From Streptomyces xanthophaeus (GTDB lineage: Bacteria > Actinomycetota > Actinomycetes > Streptomycetales > Streptomycetaceae), in NCBI RefSeq assembly GCF_000725805.1, contig NZ_JOFT01000042.1, forward strand, positions 16,916 through 80,915: 64,000 nt of DNA, written 5' to 3'. Shown here piece by piece: positions 60,112 through 64,000 of this stretch. Below the pieces are notes generated by a model that did no database searches, was not told the DNA's origin, and saw nothing but the letters and a program-made list of their open reading frames with translations. Numbering within the stretch: position 1 is the first letter of the stretch; every line of letters starts with the position of its first letter. The position numbers and the translations under genes are program-made.

Positions 60112-60863
60112 CCACCCCGCCGGGGGCCACGGCGGCGGCGACCGACGCCGGCCGCCTCGGCCTCGGGGCCCCCGGCTACGCGCACCCGCTGCTCGCCCCG
60201 GTCGAGTGGGCGGAGCTGACCCGTCCGGGCACCCCGCTGCACTGGGCCGTGCTCAACGTCACCGACGGCCCGGGCGGCCGTCCCGACCCGCACTGCTCGG
60301 AGGCGGCGGTCCGGCTCCGGGCCGCCGGGGCCGGCACGGGGCGCCGGCTGCTCGGTCATCTCGCGATGCGAGACGGCGAGCGGTCCTTCGGAGAGCTGAT
60401 CTCCGATGCCCACCGTTTCCGCGACTGGTACGGCGTGGGCGGCTTCTACCTCGCCGACGCCCCGGCCGGGAAGGCGGAGCTGGAGCAGGTGCGCCGCGTC
60501 GTCGACACCCTGCGGGGGCTAGGGGACGGCCTGCGGATCGTGCTCGGGCACGGCACCCATCCCTATGAGGGCTATGCGGAAACCGCTGATCAACTGGTCA
60601 CGTTCGCCGGTTCCTGGGCGGACTACCGCTGGTCACAGGTGGCGGAGTGGACCGCCGATCACCCGGCGGAGCTGTTCTGCCACTTCGTCCACGGAGTGCC
60701 CCGCACCCACCTGGAGGAGGCCGTCCGGATCGCCCGCTGGCAAGGCGCGGGCACCGTCTGGTTCACGGACCGGCGCGGAAGCGGGGACCGGGACCCGTGG
60801 GCCTCGATGCCCGGGTACTGGGACGAAATCGTCTCGCGGATCGGGACGGGTGTCTTGGAATGA
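60099..60863 (+). CDS. Spherulin-4/GH114-like TIM-barrel protein
   Basis: 254 residues with GGFYLADAPAGKAELEQV and GHGTHPYEGYAETAD blocks of the spherulation-specific family 4. Related domains (GH114, PelA hydrolase) cut alpha-1,4-galactosaminides. There is no signal peptide, so either it acts inside or secretion is unconventional. GTG 60099 overlaps the epimerase stop by 13 bases. It ends the cluster, with the CRISPR-like hairpin 40 bases on. Confidence 0.82.
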   Translation: MPHLTTPPGATAAATDAGRLGLGAPGYAHPLLAPVEWAELTRPGTPLHWAVLNVTDGPGGRPDPHCSEAAVRLRAAGAGTGRRLLGHLAMRDGERSFGELISDAHRFRDWYGVGGFYLADAPAGKAELEQVRRVVDTLRGLGDGLRIVLGHGTHPYEGYAETADQLVTFAGSWADYRWSQVAEWTADHPAELFCHFVHGVPRTHLEEAVRIARWQGAGTVWFTDRRGSGDRDPWASMPGYWDEIVSRIGTGVLE

Positions 60864-60904
60864 AGGAGGCCGTGGCAGTGTTACGGGACAGAACAACCCT
60901 TTGA

Positions 60905-60933
60905 ATGCTCCCCGCTTCCGCGGGGATGACCCG
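60905..60933 (+). repeat. Single type I-E CRISPR-repeat-like hairpin
   Basis: ATGCTCCCCGC-TTCC-GCGGGGATGACCC: a 7-bp stem (TCCCCGC/GCGGGGA) with a 4-base loop, the same stem and loop size as the E. coli I-E repeat, in the usual Streptomyces form. No second repeat, spacer or cas gene was found, so it is not an array. It lies 12 bases before the moeZ start, possibly in its leader. Confidence 0.75.
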
Positions 60934-60944
60934 CTGGAGTCCCC

Positions 60945-62123
60945 GTGTCGCTGCCACCCTTGGTTGAGCCAGCCGCAGAGCTCACCGTTGACGAGGTCCG
61001 CCGGTACTCGCGGCACCTGATCATCCCCGATGTCGGGATGGACGGCCAGAAGCGCCTGAAGAACGCCAAGGTGCTGGCCGTGGGCGCCGGCGGCCTCGGC
61101 TCGCCCGCCCTCATGTACCTGGCCGCGGCAGGCGTCGGCACGCTGGGCATCGTCGAGTTCGACGAGGTCGACGAGTCGAACCTGCAGCGCCAGATCATCC
61201 ACAGCCAGGCGGACATCGGCCGTTCCAAGGCCGAGTCGGCCCGCGACAGCGTGCTGGGCATCAACCCGTACGTGAACGTGGTCCTCCACGAAGAGCGGCT
61301 CGAAGCCGAGAACGTGATGGAGATCTTCAGCCAGTACGACCTCATCGTCGACGGCACGGACAACTTCGCCACGCGCTACCTGGTCAACGACGCCTGCGTC
61401 CTGCTGAACAAGCCGTACGTATGGGGCTCGATCTACCGTTTCGACGGCCAGGCCTCGGTCTTCTGGTCCGAGCACGGCCCGTGCTACCGCTGCCTGTACC
61501 CGGAGCCCCCGCCGCCGGGCATGGTCCCGAGCTGCGCCGAGGGCGGCGTCCTCGGCGTGCTCTGCGCGTCGATCGGGTCCATCCAGGTCACCGAGGCCAT
61601 CAAGGTCCTCACGGGCGTCGGCGACCCGCTGGTCGGCCGCCTGATGATCTACGACGCCCTGGAGATGCAGTACCGCCAGGTCAAGGTCCGCAAGGACCCC
61701 GACTGCGCGGTCTGCGGTCCGAACGCGACCGTCACCGAGCTCATCGACTACGAGGCCTTCTGCGGCGTCGTGTCGGAGGAGGCCCAGGAGGCCGCGCTCG
61801 GCTCCACGATCACTCCCAAGCAGCTCAAGGAGTGGATCGACAACGACGAGCCCATCGAGATCATCGACGTCCGCGAGATCAACGAGTACGAGATCGTCTC
61901 GATCCCCGGCGCGAAGCTGATCCCCAAGGGTGAGTTCCTGATGGGCACCGCCCTCCAGGACCTGCCGCAGGACAAGCGGATCGTCTTGCACTGCAAGACG
62001 GGTGTCCGCAGTGCGGAGGTCCTCGCGGTCCTGAAGTCCGCGGGCTTCTCCGACGCCGTGCACGTCGGCGGCGGCGTGATCGGCTGGGTCCACCAGATCG
62101 AACCGGACAAGCCGGTCTACTAG
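60945..62123 (+). CDS. moeZ: MoeZ, adenylyltransferase/sulfurtransferase
   Basis: 392 residues. The N-terminal ThiF/MoeB domain (GAGGLGSPALMYLAAAGVGTL; zinc Cys pairs CYRC and CAVC) activates the C-terminus of sulfur-carrier proteins. The C-terminal rhodanese domain has the active Cys350 in HCKTGVRS. It serves molybdopterin, thiocarboxylate-based sulfur transfer and cysteine biosynthesis. GTG 60945 has GGAG upstream. It corresponds to Rv3206c, whose neighbour should be the DUF3152 gene now 10.4 kb away. Confidence 0.94.
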   Translation: MSLPPLVEPAAELTVDEVRRYSRHLIIPDVGMDGQKRLKNAKVLAVGAGGLGSPALMYLAAAGVGTLGIVEFDEVDESNLQRQIIHSQADIGRSKAESARDSVLGINPYVNVVLHEERLEAENVMEIFSQYDLIVDGTDNFATRYLVNDACVLLNKPYVWGSIYRFDGQASVFWSEHGPCYRCLYPEPPPPGMVPSCAEGGVLGVLCASIGSIQVTEAIKVLTGVGDPLVGRLMIYDALEMQYRQVKVRKDPDCAVCGPNATVTELIDYEAFCGVVSEEAQEAALGSTITPKQLKEWIDNDEPIEIIDVREINEYEIVSIPGAKLIPKGEFLMGTALQDLPQDKRIVLHCKTGVRSAEVLAVLKSAGFSDAVHVGGGVIGWVHQIEPDKPVY

Positions 62124-62148
62124 GACGTCGCGAACGTCCCGAACGTCC

Positions 62149-62186
62149 CGCAGGGGCCGTACCGCTCGCGCGGTGCGGCCCCTGCG
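62149..62186. terminator. Bidirectional hairpin after moeZ
   Basis: CGCAGGGGCCGTACCGC pairs with GCGGTGCGGCCCCTGCG (one G-T pair), 17 bp, loop of 4, between convergent moeZ and the peptidase gene. Confidence 0.85.
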
Positions 62187-62217
62187 GCGCGTCCGGACCC
62201 GGGCCGGACCGGTCAGG

Positions 62218-63804
62218 TCAGGTGCTCAGCGGTGCGACGGGTGTCCCGGTGGGGTCCGGGGCCGCCGTGCAGACCGAGTTCGCGGCGGGGACCTTCCCGT
62301 CCAGCAGGTAGGAGTTCACCGCCTTCTGCACGCACGGGTCGCCGCTGTTGTACGCGCCGTGCCCCTCGCCCTCGTACGTGAGCTCCACGCCGACGCCGGG
62401 GCCGAGGCGCTCCGCCATCTTGCGGGCGCCCTCGTACGGGGTCGCCGGGTCGCCGGTGTTGCCGATCACCACGATCGGGGCCGCTCCCGGGGCGGACACG
62501 TCCGGGGTGGTCCAGGCGCCCGGGACGGGCCAGTCGGTGCAGCCCATCATCGCCCAGCCGAGGAAGTCCCCGAAGACGGGCGAGGCCGCACGGAACTTGG
62601 GCAGCTGCGCCTTGGTCTGCTCCAGGGTGTAACGCTCCTTGGAGTCCGCGCAGTTGATGGCCGTGTTGGCGGCGCCGATGTTGCTGTAGTGCCCCTGCTG
62701 GTCACGGCCGTTGAGCGCGTCCGACAGGGCGAGCAGCAGCTGGCCCTGCCCGCCGTCCGCCTCGTCGAGGCCCTGTTCGAGCAGCGGCCACAGCTCCTTG
62801 GAGTACAGGGCCTGGGCGATGCCGTTGGTCGCGGCGCTCTGGGTGAGCTGCCGGTCCCCGATGCCGGCGATCGGCTGTGCCTCCAGGTCCTTCTGGAGCT
62901 TCATCACGTTCGCCTCGATCTCCTTGGCGGTGCTGCCCTGGAGCCGGCAGGCGTCGCCCCGGTCCACGCAGTCCTGCGCGAAGTTGCCGAGGGCGAGCTG
63001 GAACCCCTTGGCCTGGCCGAGCGCGCCCTCCTCGGAGGTCGCGGTCGGGTCCACCACGGCGTCGAAGACGGCCCGGCCGACGTTCTTGGGGAAGAGATGG
63101 GCGTAGACCCCGCCGAGTTCGGTGCCGTAGGAGATGCCGAAGTAGTGCAGCTTGTCGTCGCCCAGGGCCTGGCGGATGCGGTCCATGTCGCGGGCGGCGT
63201 TCTCGGTGCCGACGTGGGGCAGGATCTTGGCGGAGTTCTTCTCGCAGGCCTTCTGGTACGCGCGGATGTTGTCGACGAAGGCCTTCTCCTCCTGCGGGGT
63301 CTCGGGGGAGGAGTCCTGCGCGTAGTAGGCGTCCAGCTGCTTGTCGTCCTGGCAGCGGACGGGGGCGCTGCGGCCCACCCCGCGGGGGTCGAAGCTCACC
63401 AGGTCGTAGCGGGCGCGCAGGGCCTCGTACTCCTTGGCGGCGCCGGGCAGGGTGGAGATGCCCGAACCGCCGGGGCCGCCGAAGTTGAAGAGGAGGGAGC
63501 CGATGCGCTCGTCCTTCTTGCGGGCCTTCGCGCGGATCAGGGCGATCGGGACGGTCGGGCCCTCGGGTTCCGCGTAGTCGAGGGGGACGTCGAGGGTGGC
63601 GCACTGCCAGTCCTTGCCGGGGGCCGGACCGCCGCCCTCCGCGATGCTGGGTGCCTGGCAGTCGCCCCATTCGAGGGGCTCGGCCTCCTTGGCGCCGCCG
63701 GCCTTCGTTTTCTTCCCGTCGCCCTCGTCGGAACACGCGCTCGTGCTGAGCAGCGCGGCGGCGAGGGCGGCGGCGACGGTGACCCGCAGGGCGTTAGTCG
63801 GCAT
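62218..63804 (-). CDS. Secreted tripeptidyl-aminopeptidase-like lipoprotein (alpha/beta hydrolase)
   Basis: 528 residues. The signal peptide ends in a lipobox (STSACS). LFNFGGPGGSG and FDPRGVGRS are family marks, GISYGTELGG holds the catalytic Ser, and Asp and His lie in the last 100 residues (GNTGDPATPYEGA, GEGHGAYNSGDPC). It resembles the Streptomyces SlpD/SlpE and tripeptidyl aminopeptidase group. ATG 63804; the upstream frame to 63933 has no homology. Cys pairs (CQAP/CATL) suggest disulfides. Confidence 0.9.
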   Translation of the reverse strand: MPTNALRVTVAAALAAALLSTSACSDEGDGKKTKAGGAKEAEPLEWGDCQAPSIAEGGGPAPGKDWQCATLDVPLDYAEPEGPTVPIALIRAKARKKDERIGSLLFNFGGPGGSGISTLPGAAKEYEALRARYDLVSFDPRGVGRSAPVRCQDDKQLDAYYAQDSSPETPQEEKAFVDNIRAYQKACEKNSAKILPHVGTENAARDMDRIRQALGDDKLHYFGISYGTELGGVYAHLFPKNVGRAVFDAVVDPTATSEEGALGQAKGFQLALGNFAQDCVDRGDACRLQGSTAKEIEANVMKLQKDLEAQPIAGIGDRQLTQSAATNGIAQALYSKELWPLLEQGLDEADGGQGQLLLALSDALNGRDQQGHYSNIGAANTAINCADSKERYTLEQTKAQLPKFRAASPVFGDFLGWAMMGCTDWPVPGAWTTPDVSAPGAAPIVVIGNTGDPATPYEGARKMAERLGPGVGVELTYEGEGHGAYNSGDPCVQKAVNSYLLDGKVPAANSVCTAAPDPTGTPVAPLST

Positions 63805-63981
63805 GTCCCCATCCTGTGGGCACCCTGCTTGGCCCGCTTCCGCGCTGACCCGAACGGGGGCCCCAGTGCTGTGGCCGGAAAGGTTTGCCGGGTCGCGGTG
63901 CCCGGTGCGGTGCATCGCAAGGCGGAGGGCCACGGCTCGTACTGGACGTACTTGCGTGGTCCGACAACGCGGGGAGGTGCC

Positions 63982-64000
63982 GTGCCGGGCGCCGCGACCC
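63982..64000 (+). CDS. Possible start of a gene running out of the window
   Basis: GTG 63982 is preceded by GGGGAGG (63971-63977) and begins MPGAAT before the window ends. Only six codons are visible, so the call rests on the ribosome-binding site alone. Confidence 0.2.

Noticed and set aside
60905..60933. CRISPR array
   Set aside because: Only a single repeat-like unit was found. No second repeat at a 61-base period, no spacers and no cas gene in the window.

Overview
The window is chromosomal DNA from a high-GC actinomycete, almost certainly a Streptomyces or close relative. Third codon positions are nearly all G or C, GTG starts and 4-base start/stop overlaps are common, mycothiol genes are present, and several small proteins are typical of Streptomyces. 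No tRNA, rRNA, prophage, integrase or transposase was found. The window is mostly core chromosome with one accessory-looking stretch near the right end.

Left part (1-10.4 kb): two adjacent, closely related peptide-import operons. The first enters the window inside its dppB gene and continues dppC-dppD-dppF. The second is complete: lipoprotein receptor, dppB, dppC, dppD, dppF. A GNAT acetyltransferase gene separates them. In both operons the dppD ATPase gene is broken at the same place by loss of about 80 bases. Either this is an assembly error in a near-identical repeat, or both importers have lost one ATPase.

Middle part (10.7-42.7 kb): housekeeping genes. In order these are mycothiol deacetylase mshB, a peptidoglycan-binding membrane protein, a SirB1-like protein and GNAT pair, ferredoxin and the lysine-pathway aminotransferase dapC, a lytic-transglycosylase-like protein, dapE, a LOG-family nucleosidase, a FolP2-type DHPS homologue, a DivIVA-like protein, tag, a SUKH protein, enoyl-CoA hydratase, a DUF3117 protein, an O-methyltransferase, the cell-envelope stress operon sigE-rseA-htrA plus tatB, mrp, DUF1003 and MgtE-N/CBS proteins, corA, SUFU, PHP phosphoesterase, MarC and an alpha/beta hydrolase. 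As I recall the M. tuberculosis map, mshB to corA follows the order of Rv1170 to Rv1239c.

Right part (42.8-64 kb): a second conserved actinobacterial block. It holds a DEAD-box helicase, MiaE-like diiron protein, DUF3107, TetR regulator, hydrolase, DUF3152 metalloprotease and moeZ, and resembles Rv3211-Rv3206c. About 10.4 kb lies between the DUF3152 gene and moeZ, which I recall as neighbours in M. tuberculosis. This stretch holds a 31-codon small ORF, a third, intact oligopeptide importer (receptor, two permeases, one fused double ATPase), and a four-gene polysaccharide cluster (PelF-like glycosyltransferase, membrane protein, sugar epimerase, spherulin-4/GH114-like protein). A single type I-E CRISPR-repeat-like hairpin sits at its right edge, directly before moeZ. 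The window ends with a secreted tripeptidyl-aminopeptidase-like lipoprotein.

The items most worth a second look are the Pel-like cluster and its place in the insertion, the lone CRISPR-like repeat, the 31-codon small ORF, the paired dppD lesions, the helicase that seems to need a CTG start, and a recurring promoter layout in which a -10 hexamer sits 6-7 bases before an ATG, implying leaderless mRNAs.
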